Shown: in pieces, positions 38,001 to 53,000 of the stretch
Layout of the letters: every line of letters begins with the position of its first letter
How positions within the stretch are numbered: position 1 is the first letter of the stretch
Source of the DNA: Arbacia lixula
Lineage: Eukaryota; Echinodermata; Echinoidea; Arbacioida; Arbaciidae
Reading direction: 5' to 3'
Assembly: GCA_963669155.1 (NCBI GenBank)
Contig: OZ022591.1
Span: forward strand, 7,082,851-7,146,850
Length of the DNA stretch: 64,000 nt
Made by a program: the position numbers and the translations under genes
The notes under the pieces: model-generated
Told to the model about the DNA's origin: nothing
Database searches by the model: none
What the model saw: the letters and a program-made list of their open reading frames with translations, nothing else

Positions 38001-41000
38001 TTCTATCCTCTCCATCCTACTCATGAGTGATCATGAGGTTCGTAACGATAACGATGACATTACTTACACATATGAGGACACATGGATTTTTTAATTCTGC
38101 CTGTTTTGTACTTGTTGTCCGGTTGATTTCTGTGTTTTTGGAGCCTGAGTGTGATGTTATAATGCTTTGATTTGTTTTTTTTGTGACAAGAAGAGTCATT
38201 AAATGGGTGCATTTTTGTGACAAGTGCAGGCATTTTGCCTGGAAAAGGTTGGAGCTTGTATCTGCTTTTTTGGACATTTAGTACTGCGGTCCCATGTATG
38301 TGATTCTGCGTATATGTGTTTGAACCCTTATCAAACGCTAGTGCACTGCATTCACTCCACACTGGGAAGCTTAACAGTGATCTTATATTGTGCTGTTCCA
38401 CTATTCATCTAGGATTAATCTGGGATTAGCCCTTAACTCTGTTCATCCCTGCTCAACACAACATAATGGCGGGCAGTGCTGGAACCCGTACTACAAAGAG
38501 CCTTATAAAAGAAGCACTGATGGATGATGAAGTGTTTTCTGTCATCATCACATCCATTGGAACAGCCTTTGATCCAAAGTTCCAGCAGCTCAACGAAAAA
38601 CTAGACAGACAAGATGGTACTATACACGAGCTCCAATGCACAAGTATTTTACTTTTTGTAACCTCCTATTCCATTATCTGCATTTATATGATTAATACAT
38701 GACATGTATTTTATTGTTGTTTTTATGATTTGGAAATAAATGAACTGAACCTGGTAAAGTTCCTCGATAGCTGACAGTTTGTAACTTCTTCTTGTTCCTT
38801 CTTCATAATCCTCTCCTCTCCTTTCATTTATATCTCCAATGTCCTTCCTTCCTTCTCTCATCCACTCCCTCTCCTTCATTCCATCTACCTCTCCCTTCTA
38901 CTCACCCTCAATCATCAAGGTTCAAATCTTAACAAATTGAGGTTCCTCAATAGCAGTTTATTCATCAACTTGGTCTCTTTGTTTTCCTATCCTCTCCTTC
39001 CATTAATCCTTCCTTCCCTCTCTCTACTTCCTCTCATTTTTACCTTCTACTCACTCCCTAGTGAGTCCTAATGGTCCTAATGTAAGCTTGAGGAAGTTCC
39101 TAAATAATTGAGTTTTTTCATTCAACCTATTTCTTTGTTTCCTTTCCTCTCCTTCTATCTATCCATTAAAATTTCCTCGATTCCTTCACTCTCTCTTTCC
39201 TCCCATCTCTACCTTCTACTCACTAGTAATCATCATGGTCCTAATGTTAGCTTGAGGAAGTTCCTAAATAACTCAGTTTTTTCATTCAACCTATTTCTTT
39301 GTTTCCTTTCCTCTCCTTCTATCTATCTATCTATCCAATTTCCTCCATTTCTTCCCTCTCTCTTTCCTCCCATCTCTACCTTCTACTCACCAGTAATCAT
39401 TGTGGTCCTAATGTTAGCTTGAGGAAGTTCCTAAATAACTGATGGTTTATTCATTCAACCTATACCTCTGTTTCCTTTCCTCTCCTTCTATCTATCCATC
39501 CCATTTCCTCCATTCCTTCACTCTCTCTTTCCTTCCATCTCTACCTTCTACTCACCAGTAATCATCATGGTCCTAATGTTAGCCTCGTGAAGCTCCTCAA
39601 TGGCAGACACCGTCTTCTCCTTCAGCTTGTTCTGCATGATCATCAGCCCCAAGAACTGCAGATCGCTCTCAACAGAATCTCTGCATAACAAACATGGAGA
39701 AAGATCAAAGTAAATCGATCCTTTTTTTTTTGTAAGTCTAATGTTTATCTTTTTCTATACCAGTTTTCTATAAAAAAAAATTCTGTGTATTTTTTGTGCA
39801 ATTCACATGCAAGTCATGCGCAATTCAGCTATATGCTGCTAACCATGCTTTGATTTTTAATGAACAATTTTAATTGTATCAAATTGAATAAAATTTAAGT
39901 GAAATAAAATTTAATTGTTTATTTCAGTCATCAAAACCTTTGAAAATGGCTCCAATATAAATCAAAACATTGAAAGAGTTCACATGTGCACAATCATGAC
40001 TAGTGGCAGAGACAGAAAATCAGGACCAGTTTTACACATAACTAAATCTTGGACTTTGTGACCAGTATTCAAGCATCCTCCTGCACAAATTTGTGAGGTA
40101 TTGACATTATCTCTTGTGTCTGTCCCTATGATCATTTTACTTCAACTTTTGAAATTTGACATAAATGGTAATAAATCATAATTCACCATCACACATAACC
40201 ATATCTCTCATCAGAATATGTGCTTGTCCCTATGATCATTTTACTTCAACTTTTGAAATTTGACATAAATGGTAATAAATCATAATTCACCATCACACAT
40301 AACCATATCTCTCATCAGAATATGTGCTTGTCCCTATGATCATTTTACTTCAACTTTTGAAATTTGACATAAATGGTAATAAATCATAATTCACCATCAC
40401 ACATAACCATATCTCTCATCAGAATATGTGCTTGTCCCTACGATCATTTTACTTCTACTTTTGAAATTTGACATTAATGGTAATAAATCATAATTCACCA
40501 TCACACATAACCATTGTATCATAAAAGTTAATAAAATCCTGTAAAATATATGTTGAGTTATCCCATAAATGAGATGCATAAACATTTTAGATCATTGATG
40601 TGCAATCTACTTAAGCTCTCACAAGCTCCAATGAAGTATATGTATACCATACATTTCGGTCAGGGGGTTAAAAATCAATTGAATAGGCCGACTGCACACC
40701 TAAACTTCTGGAAAATGGGCAAAATATAATCCTGCGTCACGGTCTGAATTATAGCTTTTGCCAGAAAACCGACATCCACGTTCCAATTTCTTTTTACCTC
40801 TGTATCTTCTGAGCCTTATGCCACTGCAAGCTGGGGTCCAGTGGTTTCCATGCCAACGCAAGAACTCGGAATCCATCCGCTGTGTATGAGCTCAGTGTGT
40901 CCTCAAAGTTATTTGGAACTGGGAGGAATAAAATGTGATGAAATGTTCAATTGTAATGTGATGACAATGAATGCAATCATGGATTTTTCGTTGTCTCTCA

Positions 41001-44000
41001 CTGCTGTGAGGTCAACTTCCAACCTATATTATACAATTTATTACAAGGCATTGAAATCCATCGTCTTTCAAAAGCATGGAGCTGACTGCGGTTAACTCCA
41101 ATCCATTACAAGAATGCTTTAAAGTTCATCACCAGCTCCACGTTACCTTACCAACGACCAATTTTGACTGCTTTTGTTGACATACGAGATGACAATAACA
41201 AGCTGCACTCACTCGAGTCTGGTACGCACAGCGACGCAATCTTCTCTGGCGCCCCCTTGCTGTAGACCGACATGTGCTTAGAGTTCATGGCGCGGGTGAT
41301 CACACTCATGCGCTGAAGGCTCGAGGAGAACGGGAACTGCTTGATGATGCCAATCTCACCCAGGTCCTAACAAGAAAAATATCACAACTGAAGTAATCAA
41401 TTTATTCTGCTTTGGTAAGATAAAACATGACGAGCATATTACTTAAGAAGTTAAAATCACATATGATATGATGACAAACTAGATGAAAGGAAATATTAAC
41501 ATATTTTAGCAAATTGATTACGTCACAAATTGTGTGTGATAGATAAAAAAAAAGGACAACAAAACTTGAAAATATGCAACAAGCATACTGCAAACAAATT
41601 CATGAATGGAACATGATTTTGAACAAACTATATCTGAAGGCATACATTAACCAGTGCTTTTAATATTAAAGTTCAGGGCAAAAACTGTCGGCATGATAAT
41701 GACACTGTATCACATCTTTGCTCCTCAAATTGCTACAACTTCTGCTCAAAATAATACTTTTTTCATTATATCTTTATTTACAATGCAAAACACTATTCTG
41801 TTAAATATATCATGATCTTAAAAATTGTGCTGCCAATTTAAACTAAGGTTTAGTTTGAATGTGAATGCCCCAAGCAGCTACCTTATCATCTTGAAAATGG
41901 TGTTGCCAATCTAAGTGCCAAAGTAAGGATCAATTAGCATACCTCTTCCACAGTGTCGCCCCCAGCCTTCAGGTCGGCGTGTTTGCCAGGGCTACGCACA
42001 ATGGTCGGCACCATGGAATCATAGTTACTGGTCTCCGCAGAGTTGGACTCCTCCAAAGTCTACAAACAATGAGATTAGACAAAGTAATTAATACAAACGA
42101 GGATAATGTACTGGCCTGATTACCGTATCCTGATACTCTGTGTACACATCTACGACAATTACATTTTGAAGGAAATTTACTTAGAGAGAAATACAGTGAA
42201 ACCTGTCTATAGTAGCCACCCAAGGGAAACAAAAATTGCGGCCTTTATAGACAGGTGGCTGCTATAGACAGGTTCTTTAACACATGATCTCTTTCCGGGG
42301 GAATTATTTTAGTGGCCACTATAGACAGGTGGCCGCTAAGACAGGTTAAACTGTAAATCTAAATTAATTTGTGAAGCAGTAATCATATCTGGAGGATGTT
42401 TCACCAAGTTGTTCACAAGCTACGAACGACTTTACGCATGACTGGTGACCTGTTCTTGTGCTAAATCAGTTACACCAATTCGTTTCAGTTTTAACATCAG
42501 AGCGAACTTTAATCAATCCTATTCAAATGTGACAAATCATACACTTTGTCTTCAGATGCTTGTTAGCAACAAGAATTTTAATTAAAAAAAGATCAAATAT
42601 CAACTTTAGCTGATGGGAATCAAAATCATTGAGAATCTGATTTAGCCCAAGAACAGGTCACCAGTCATTCGTTGCTTGCCAGTAGCTTGGAGAAACACCC
42701 CCCAGATATGTTTGTAATTCCAGTGGCAGAGCTACCAACATTGAAATTCAACAATCAGGGAGATTTGGGGGAATTTCATCAGAAATCAGGGAGATGTCTA
42801 TCAAATGCATACAACCTAATGACAATGATCAATAATTAGGGAGATTGTGTGATGTGATGAAATTCAACGCAGTAATATTGGTCTATTTTCAGGGAGTCTC
42901 CTGTGAAATCAGGTGAAATCTCAGTAGGCTGGAGACGAGGTGGTCAGAGTCTATATGACGTCTCCTGGAGAATAGCCAGTTCTCCTAGCAACTGCTGTAA
43001 ATGCAACCATGTTTTTTTTTCAGACTTTTTCCTGTCGCCAGCAGGTCTCAGGGACGTCTCCATCTGTTGTGGCAATATTAAAGGTGATATTCATAGAAAA
43101 TCCAAAAATATGAAGATATTCATCTACAGAAATCTTATAAGCCATGCAATGAGCTCAGATGACTTTCAAACAATATATCACTTTCCAAAAAGCGAAATTT
43201 GGGTGAAAAAAATCACCGTATTCTCGGGGACAAATTTGACCTACTGTCATCCGAAACGGCCTTTAGGTCTGACGTAAGAAACGGGAGGCGTTATTGTGCA
43301 TCACACATGCCAATCCGCAGCTTCTTTTCTGCCAGAGGCATCAGGCATTGTTAATAAAACTGTGATGGCAGTTGCTAGTGGATTAACAGGTGTGATACAC
43401 AATGGTCATTGTGAAGCATATCCCGGCTGTGACGTACACACAACGCCACTTTCCCTTAGGCGATTTCGTAGGTCAGGAAGAGAGTCAATTTAGTTAAATT
43501 TGACTTTCATTTAACACAAAACTGAACACTTTCATGGCATGTTAGTCGCATAAATTGCTCTCATAACTCATTCAATTATAAAATAAATATATTTATTTGA
43601 TTTTATTTCCTATGAATATCACCTTTAAGGGATAGATTTTGTCCCCAACCATGGAGATGATTGGTCCTCACCTAGTCTAGAGAGACATCATTCAAGCCGT
43701 TTTATTGTTTCCCTGGGAGATGTTTATGATGCAATTCAGGATTTACAACATCATCAAATATTTCACATTCCACTTCATCATTTACAGACTCACCCATGGT
43801 TGAGCATCTAATAGCTCCATTAAAACTTGTTTTACGAATTTTTACTCACTAACTCACTCACTCATTTATTAATTTAATGCTGTTGTTGAATATGACAGCT
43901 CTTAGATATATATGAACGTGTGTATTGTTAAAGGTCATAATCTGAAATGTAAGTCATTCCTTCATCAAACATGTGTTGAGTGATCTCATCATACCTACTT

Positions 44001-47000
44001 TTTTGGGGGTACCAGAATGTATATCAAATCAGATCTGAAATATGAAATCTTTTCATCAATACATAAATAAATCAATGAAATCCTTTTCATACAATTTAGA
44101 ATGACTTCATACATAAATGGCAATGAAAATGTAGCATATATATCTGTGACTGCCTCAGTGACCCGTTCAGAACATCATAACAAGTGACACTGTTCTTGTT
44201 GCGTATTACATGTTACACTGAAATGAATGAGTTGTTTATTTGATAAAGTACAAATTACATGTATGTGTACAACAAAATATATTACAATATATCATATAAA
44301 TTGTATTATAGTTATATAAATAATATCAATATAATATTTTATTATCAATACAACATTGCATCATTAGGACAATAATAACAGGGTAATATCACACATGTCA
44401 GGTACCTGTCAACATATGAGCATTAATCAATCATGCATGACATTGACGATGTTCATCCACTAATCCATTAATTCACTCATGTGTATTTAAGTTAAGCAAT
44501 TCTGCACTCACAGAGATTTCTTTTTTATGATTTCTTTGTGAAAGAAATATGCATTTGGGATGAGCTTCAGAAATCAGAAATATGAAAATGTAATTTATTC
44601 AATTATTGATTTTGTTTGTTTCTTCAAATTTATTTACTTTTTTTAATTACACATAAATTCATTCACTTCTTTGTTCGTTCATTCATTCAGTACATCCTCC
44701 TTGTTCATTCCTTCAGTAACCCCTTTTTTGTTCATTCATTCATTCACTTATTCATAATTTCTTTTGTTTTATATTTCCTCATTGCTTCTCCGTCATTCAT
44801 TCAGTAACTACTTCCTTGTTCCTTTATTTTCATACTTTTTTTGTTCACTTAGTCACTTCTTCTTTCTTTATTTACTTAATCACTCCTTCTTTATTCATTC
44901 ATTCACTCACTCATTGTTTCATGTTTCCGTCATTCAGTGGACAGCAGGGTAGCCATATTTCCAAGTAAAATCATTCTTTACAAGAAAGGAGTTTTGCCGT
45001 TTTGAACAACCATATCTGTTTATTCACACTGCCTTCTCACTCTAGTCGAAGAGGGAATCATGTTTGCCTTTTTTGAAACTACATTAAAAGGTAGCCCATC
45101 CCTTTTGCAGACCTAATTCTGAAAGCTCCCTGACTTAGTCATCATTTGAGAGAGAGTGGCTATATAACCTTTCCCTGGAATCGACAAAGCGTTTATACGG
45201 TTTTGAGGAAATAATCTTTGATAATTGATTGAGCTTTCTTTTTTCGTACCACGAAAATAGTCATAATTTCAAATTGTGTCAATGGTCGGCAACTAATTGG
45301 AATCAAATCCCAGTGAAAATAATGACTCCAGCCACTTCGTGGCAGAGGTATAACTAGTTAGGTTTTTATTTATTCTACGGGAGTTATCATACCTCTGACT
45401 TTAAAATTTCACAGTTGGTATCATAAGATACATGCTAAATATGTGCAAACTTTCATAAAGATTGCAGATTTCTGCAAAAGGGAAAGGCTACCTTTAAACA
45501 ATTGAATTATAGCTCCATAAGAGCAGGATATGAGATAGTAGTTTGATTATAATATATGTAATAAGATCAGTACCAAGGGATGAATTAATTACAATGGCTG
45601 GCAATGAATTATGGGATTCATGACAGCATGTGATGTTTGCTGAATGATTGCGAGGAGAAGAAAGCACAGTCTACATACCGCTTGCGCCCCTTCGTGTAAA
45701 GACTTCAAAGAAATCCAACAATATGAGAGAAATTAATAAACTTTGCTTGTCCTCATTTGCAAATCTTAAATGCTACCTTTCACAGTAGGATATGAAATAC
45801 ATGCTTGCCATAAAGTGAAATATACATTTTATCGTGTTGATATCCTTGTTCGTTATTCCTGTTTTATTATACAAATGGAATAACAATAAAAGGTATAGAA
45901 CTTGCAATAGATTAGAATACAATACAATATAAATATTATCATCTATGCAACTGTCAAAATTGTCATTGCTTTCATGCACAGAGCTATGCCATACTTTTTC
46001 ACAGAAATGTGCATTTTAGAATATGTCTTTATAATGATAATGCTTTTCTCAGAAGAGGTCGTATTTCAATTTTCCTATAGCAAGAAAGCTCATGGTAGGA
46101 TATGAACATGTCTTGTAGTATTGGTGCATCTGTATCTGTGTATGAATTGCAGTGTGTGTGGGTATATGTGAGTTTCTTGTGTTTGTGTGCTCATGAGTAT
46201 GTGTGTATGTGTGTATGTATGTTTATGTGTGTGTGCGTATATATGTTTATGTGTGTGTGTTTGTGTGTATATGTGGGAGCTTTCCAGTTTCATATACACA
46301 CATGTGAGCACATGTGTATGCACACATTTGGGCCTGTGTGTCTGCCTGTCTGTCTGTCTGTCTGTCTGTCCCACTCACCCATCCCGTAGCCTCAAACATT
46401 TTGACGTCCAGTGGGTCTCCGGCCAGCTCATCGTTGATGTAGGTCAGCGAGTGGCAGGTTGCCATGGTAGACAGGAAGGGGCCGATGACAAGAGAGGTCA
46501 CATCCGCTATCATGTCAGAGAATCTATCAAGAGAGGGAGACATTGCCAGATAGACAGAATTAGTGTTATCGTCCTGGTAAGCTTGTCTAAGGCTGCATGC
46601 ATACCCACATTGTCTAGAATCAGTGTTTACAAATGCAGATTTAAATTTTTGTGGGAATCTGGTCCATTTTAAAAAGATTTGCAATTCATTGCAAATTTAC
46701 TTGCGATTGATACCAATCTGTACATTAGAGACAGGGGATTGAACATGCATTCAGATCAATCTCAACTCATTATGAGATGGGGCCCTATAAGTAAAGCAAA
46801 TCAGCTGACCTTAATTTTGGTGGTTGAACTACTTCCGTATACAAAGGGGAACTGAAAGACAAGGTAGGGTTTTGTGCATGAAAGTCATAGAGCTGGCGGT
46901 AACCACACGTAAGGGTGGCACTCTTAATTCATCTTTTGATTCGCTGTTGCATTAATATCCCTTGGTTCATGTATGAAAATGCACATAATTCAGCAGTGAA

Positions 47001-50000
47001 TATTTTTTGTTTATATGAGCAAAAAGTATCACTCATCACGCATAGAAAACACAGCTTCTAGCTCAGAAAACTGGATATTCAACACACTTTATCAGAGTGA
47101 TCTTCTCCATGTCCTCCATGGGTGCGATCATTCTGGATCATTTCTTTGATCTTCCTCAAACTCCCATCAATGTGCTTGGACAGTAGTTACATTATTCTCC
47201 TTTTAAAGGGATAGTTCACCCTGACATTAAATTAGCTATAATAAAAGCAGAATCATAAAAGAAATATATTAGTTAAAGTTTGATGAAAATCCGTCGAAGG
47301 ATAAGAAAGTATCATTAATAAAGTTTTGATTTTGGAACGTCACGTGCGAAGTGCTCTCCAATATATTTTGTACTAAATTTTTTGAAAATGTTGATTTGCA
47401 TCATTTTACCTGTGCATTTGATACATCATTAGAAACTCATTTTTACACTCATACCTCTATGAAAAAAAAATCATTTAAAACTAAAAAAAAATACAATTAT
47501 GGAATCATACAGCACACAACATATGAGAGAGCACCTCGCATTAATGTCACAAAAAACAAAATTTGAAAAGATCATAACTTTCTTATCCTTTTACGGATTT
47601 CTGTCAAACCTTCACCAATATGTTTCTTTCATGATTCTGTTTTTATTAAAAACCAACTGAACATCAGGGTGAACTATCCCTTTGAGGACAGTTTATTTAC
47701 AACTCTCACCCTCCATTTGAAGTCTCCTGTACACCTAGCAGATCCAGGCCGTCTTCCGTCAGGGTGCCCGTCTGTGTGACAAACAATGCAATGTAATGAC
47801 AGCAATCATCAAGAGCCCTGGTTCATATATACCACGTATCTGCAACACTTGTTGCAATTTTGCCAATACATTACTGGTATCTGTGTTTTTGATTGAGAAT
47901 CACTGAACTAATGCCGGATTGGCTTCCTCCTTTTTCCGCCTATTTTGCAGATCAAGACCTAGTAATAATACCGCAATATAGCGATAAGCGAATCTTATAA
48001 ACTGCGTCTGCAAAATAGCCGTGAATGTTGCGCCTTGTGCATTGTGCTCTGGCATGTGTTTCGCTACTTGCAACACTCGTATGGCTTAGCGTAACTTGTC
48101 ACCACCACCTGTTTGCCCTAGCTACGAGTGTGGGGGTGGTCCAGCTGTCCAAAAGACCAAAATGTTATGTTTTTTGGTGTTTATGAACGGTGTTTACAGA
48201 GGGTCACTGGAAACTTTCTTACCAACATGCATCGGTAATAATAGCGGTATTATCATGATTATGGTAAATGAACGGAGCTACAGAGATACAGTAGGTGGTA
48301 TTGTCACTTACATTCTATCATTTCCCTCATACCTAGTTTGTTTCATTGACTTTTGTATGTCAGCATTTAACTAACTCACAACCATGATATATACAAAAAG
48401 TAGTGCATAGTTGCATGTATGTTACACCTAACATGTCAATTAGACAGCTCTTCAAGAAAACGTGGCCCCAAAATAGCGGGACAAACCTGAGGTGTAAACA
48501 GTTGTACTACAGTAACTTTTACTACTGTTTTTGGATGTTATATTTGAGGCACCTGAATATGTCAACCCTTCATCAACTTTTGTCACTTCACTCATTGAAT
48601 AGAAACAGACAAATGAAACAGGCAGCTACCTTTTCAAAGCAGGTGATATGCAAGATTAAACATAGATATAAAAACAAAAAGATACAAAATACAACGAGCC
48701 CAATCGTATAGAGAGTTTGCTTAAATAACATCAATCAAATTACAATAAAATCTATCATTCAATCAAATGAGATTAACTCTTAACATGACATGGCCGATTT
48801 TTGCCCAAATGATACACACAACTCGCATACAGAAGCAGTGCATCTGGAATAGGAAGAGTTTGAACAATGAGAAAAAAAGGACAGTCACCTTATCGAAGCA
48901 AACGATGTCCAGGGTCCCACAGAGGTTGATGCGCTGCGGGCTGATGCAGAAGATGCCCCTCCTCTTGAGGCGGAACTGGGCATAGACCATGCCGATGGTC
49001 AGTGAGGCAGGGAGGGCTGGGGGAACGGCGATGGTGATGATGTCAAGGGATTTCAGGACAATCTCGGTCACCGCAGTCTAAGGAAACAATTCAACGGAAA
49101 ATCAAAACTCATTAAAGAAAGAACAGTGCTTTCAGGACAATCTCCTTCACCGCAGTCTAAAGAACAATTCAATGAAAAATCAAACTCACTAAAGAAAGAA
49201 CAGTGCTTTCAGGACAATCTCCTTCACAGCAGTCTGAAGAACAATTCAATGAAAAATCAAACTCATTAAAGAAAGAACAGTCCTTTCAGGACAATCTCCT
49301 TCGTCACCGCAGTCTAAAAAAAAACAAATAAATGAAATAAAGAATAGACAAATACAATGGTGATGATATCAAGGGCTTTCACAACAATCTCTTGAACAGC
49401 AGTCTCAGGAAACAATTCAATGAATATTAAAACTCAATGAAAAATGAATATGCAAATTTAAAAAAAACCTAAAGAAACACAATATATGAATATTCATATC
49501 AACATTTATCATAAAAGAAACCTATTTCATGACTAAGAATGGACACATATCGTCAACACAGAGTTCAATTTTGCACTCTGAAATGATATGCACAAAATAT
49601 CAGGATCTCTGCGCAGGACTAATTTATATGCTACCACAATGGAGTACCAAAGGGATTTTGCTTATTCATTTTGTAAACACAATTATGATAGTTCATATGG
49701 AATAGGAAATTTGACACTGAGGTGGTCATAAAATGATGGGTTGGTTTTCAGGTGCTTATTCAACAGTTGTTAAATCTACACCTCCATTGTAAATTCAGGC
49801 CTTTATATCATCCTTTTTCAAATGATTAACGGCCTAGTGAAAGAGCTGGATCAACTTACCCCTTGGAGGGCCAGAACGACCACAGTGTATATGAAGCCAA
49901 TCAGAGCTGGAAAAGAAAAAAATATATATGACATGTTTGTGAAAATCACTTAATGTGACTGAGAAGGAACAAAGAAAACCATAATCTAAACAGTGCTTTC

Positions 50001-53000
50001 ACAGTAGAGTGTACACACATTTAAGGCTGGAGTAAATAAATGAGACACAAAAGTAAACAATATAATTCTGTGACAAATGCACTAGTTTTGTCCACTCATT
50101 TTGGAACGAAATCAAAAAGTTTGCATCTCATATTAGTTGAGGCTTAGTATGTGTACTGTATTACACCCTTGTAGGGAATACAAACAACTTATTTGTAAGG
50201 AAGATGAAGAATTTAGTCAAAATGATGTTTTGACAACTTGTGTGGCATTGTGGAGAAATGGAAGTGGAAGTGCACTCACTGAAGAAGGCCAGGATGCCAA
50301 TGAAGAGAAGAGGGTCACGGAAGAGTTTGATTTTAGCAAGTTAGGAAGATTGGTTAATTACACAATGTGTGTAAGAGAGGATTTAGCAGAATATAATCAT
50401 AGGAGAGCCATCCCCCAGTAATAACAATTTAGTAAAAAATGATGTTTGACAGCTTTTGTGGCACAATGATTGAATTGGATTCTTGAGAAATGGAACAGCA
50501 CTCACCGAAGAAGGCCAGGATGCCAACGAAGAGCAGAGAGTCGCGGAAGAGCTTGATCTCAGTCGGCATAGGATAGAGAATAGAACGCACCATGATGCCC
50601 TTGGCTGTGGAGAAACCTGTGGACGAGAATGGAAGGCACATTACATCAGGACATGTTTTCGATCCTCTTCACATTCTGGCACAATAATGTTCAATATCTC
50701 ACTCTTCCTTCTCCTTTCTTCACCCCAGAAGTGGGCCAATTATCCAAAAGAAAACTATCCAAAAGAATACAACATGGTGTTACCGAAAGTATTACTATTT
50801 TCTAAATAGTACATATTAATGTTCAATATGTTGTAATTGAAATATGTGAAATAAAGGAAACAAATAAACAAAATCAAATAAAATCTTTCTGAAGTCCCAG
50901 CTATTCAATTGTAGAGTTGCTATAAATCCGCACAAGCAACAATCCACATTCACTGATCCATTTCAATTGACACTTTCTTGTGATACAGATTTAAATTTAC
51001 ACCAAACATAGTTTTTGTGCTAAGGGCACAGTAAATTCAACGAGATGGCATACAAAAACATATATGAATATATAACTTATATTCATTTATACATATATAC
51101 AAACTACATTTGAATATATGATATGAATCTATACATAAACAAAATTCATATGAATATACGTTATAATGTACATTTATCTATTTATTGTAACCACTTTGTA
51201 TCATACAAATATGTCAATGGTTGAATTAAAATTACAAAGATAAATAAGAGATAATACTAAAAACAAAACGATTATGAAAGTGATTGTACTTCTTACCTGT
51301 GAGAACAACCACAGCTTTGACTTTCTCATCAGCGTAGAATCTGGTCTGGATGACGTGCGTACCACAGAACAGGGTGTGTCTCTTGTGGTCGTCCATGGAG
51401 TAGTAGAGTTCTCCACTCTCTGGGTTAGGTAGCGGGGTCTTAGTGATCGGCACGCTCTCCCCTAGCGGACAAAAGGCGAAAGGTCAAATCAGTGACAAAG
51501 GCACACAGGGTTCAGGGAAATTTAACCCCTGCAAAGCAAAGAAGACCCCCTGTGAACCCCCCCCCCCCAAAAAAAAAACAAAAAAACAAAAAAAAAGAAA
51601 GAAAGAAAAATAAATAAATAAAAAAAAAAAATTAAATAAATAAATAAAAAACAATAAAAAATAATAAACAAAAATAAACAAACAAAATAAATAAATAAAT
51701 AAAAAAAATTACAAAAAAAAAATAATAAGAAAAAAAAAAAAAAAAAAAAAAAAAAATAAATAAATATATAAATAAATAAAAATAAGAAGAAGAAGAAGAA
51801 GAAAAATCTTCTTTGGTAACATGCATAACATGGCTCAGGCTGTTCCTTTTCAGATGTCGGGGCCTTGTGTTATGACGATTTGCAATTGATCTGAATCGAT
51901 TGTAAGTTCAATCCCCTATATGTGATGTACAGAGTTAGGACTGCAAGTCAAGTTGCGATTAATCTCAATTCTTTAAAAGATGGGGCCCAGGCTAAAAAAA
52001 GTGGCCCTTGTCCATCCCAACCCCCCTTTCCTTCCCATGAGATTGATGGGTAGGGATGAATAGTAAAGGCATAATTAGCATTCAAATAGCAGATAGTGTC
52101 GCTGCTCATCAACCAGTAGATGAAGGTTCAATTCCTTTCTGTCTTTGATGGATCAATCTCTTCACTCCACAAAGTACCAGTTAAACAACACAAAAAATGC
52201 TAAAGATTATCCGCCACTCACCAGTGAGGGAGCTCTCATTGACGATGCAGTTGCCGGCGACCAGGACCGCATCACATGTCATGGTGCAGCCGCTGGCTGG
52301 GATGATGATGACATCACCAGGGACCAGCTTGTCCTCCCAGATCATCTCCAGCTCTAGAGGGAGACAAACAAACAAAGCTCAAAGAGAATGAAACCCTGAA
52401 CAGGAATTGAATTCTCTGTTTGAGAATAAAGTCAAACAATTATAAACAGATAGATCCATAAATTAATCATCATATCATTTGAAAATGTTATAACTTCTAT
52501 TAAATGTTAACTTTGAATGTGTTAACAAGTCCTATAATGACTATTTGAGTCTGTCTAGAGTAAAGGGAATTTTTGTGGCACAACTGAATCATTTGAAAAT
52601 TATGACCACCTTGCACCACCAAAATATGACAGAGTGTTCAAGTAATTTCCTCCAAAATAACTTCAGCTAAAATCCTGCTCTGAATGTTCATTATTATATA
52701 TTTCTAAACTAAGCCTGTACATGATTGTAATATCACAGTGGTAAAGTTATCAACGTCCCGTTATCAACGTGCTGTGGCAAATTTGTACAGGGCAAATTTT
52801 CTGAAGCGTACAAAACCTTGTAAAGTGCAAATCAATACATTTCTTTGATATTTCATCATCATTGGCTGGCTTATTTAAGAGAAAAAAAGTGATTGGAATT
52901 TAAGAGATTTATGCAAATGTTAGAGTAAATGTAACAGAAATGTACCCATTACTGTAGACAGGCCCATTTCTTAGATGATTGAGATCAAACAATGTCTAAT

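Noticed and set aside
43296-43493. 65-residue plus-strand ORF within the TTAA element
   Set aside because: No recognisable domain, and it sits wholly in a short non-autonomous element.
46187-46672. 161-residue plus-strand ORF rich in Cys and Val
   Set aside because: It covers TG/CTGT repeats and the antisense of the ATPase exon at 46379-46523.
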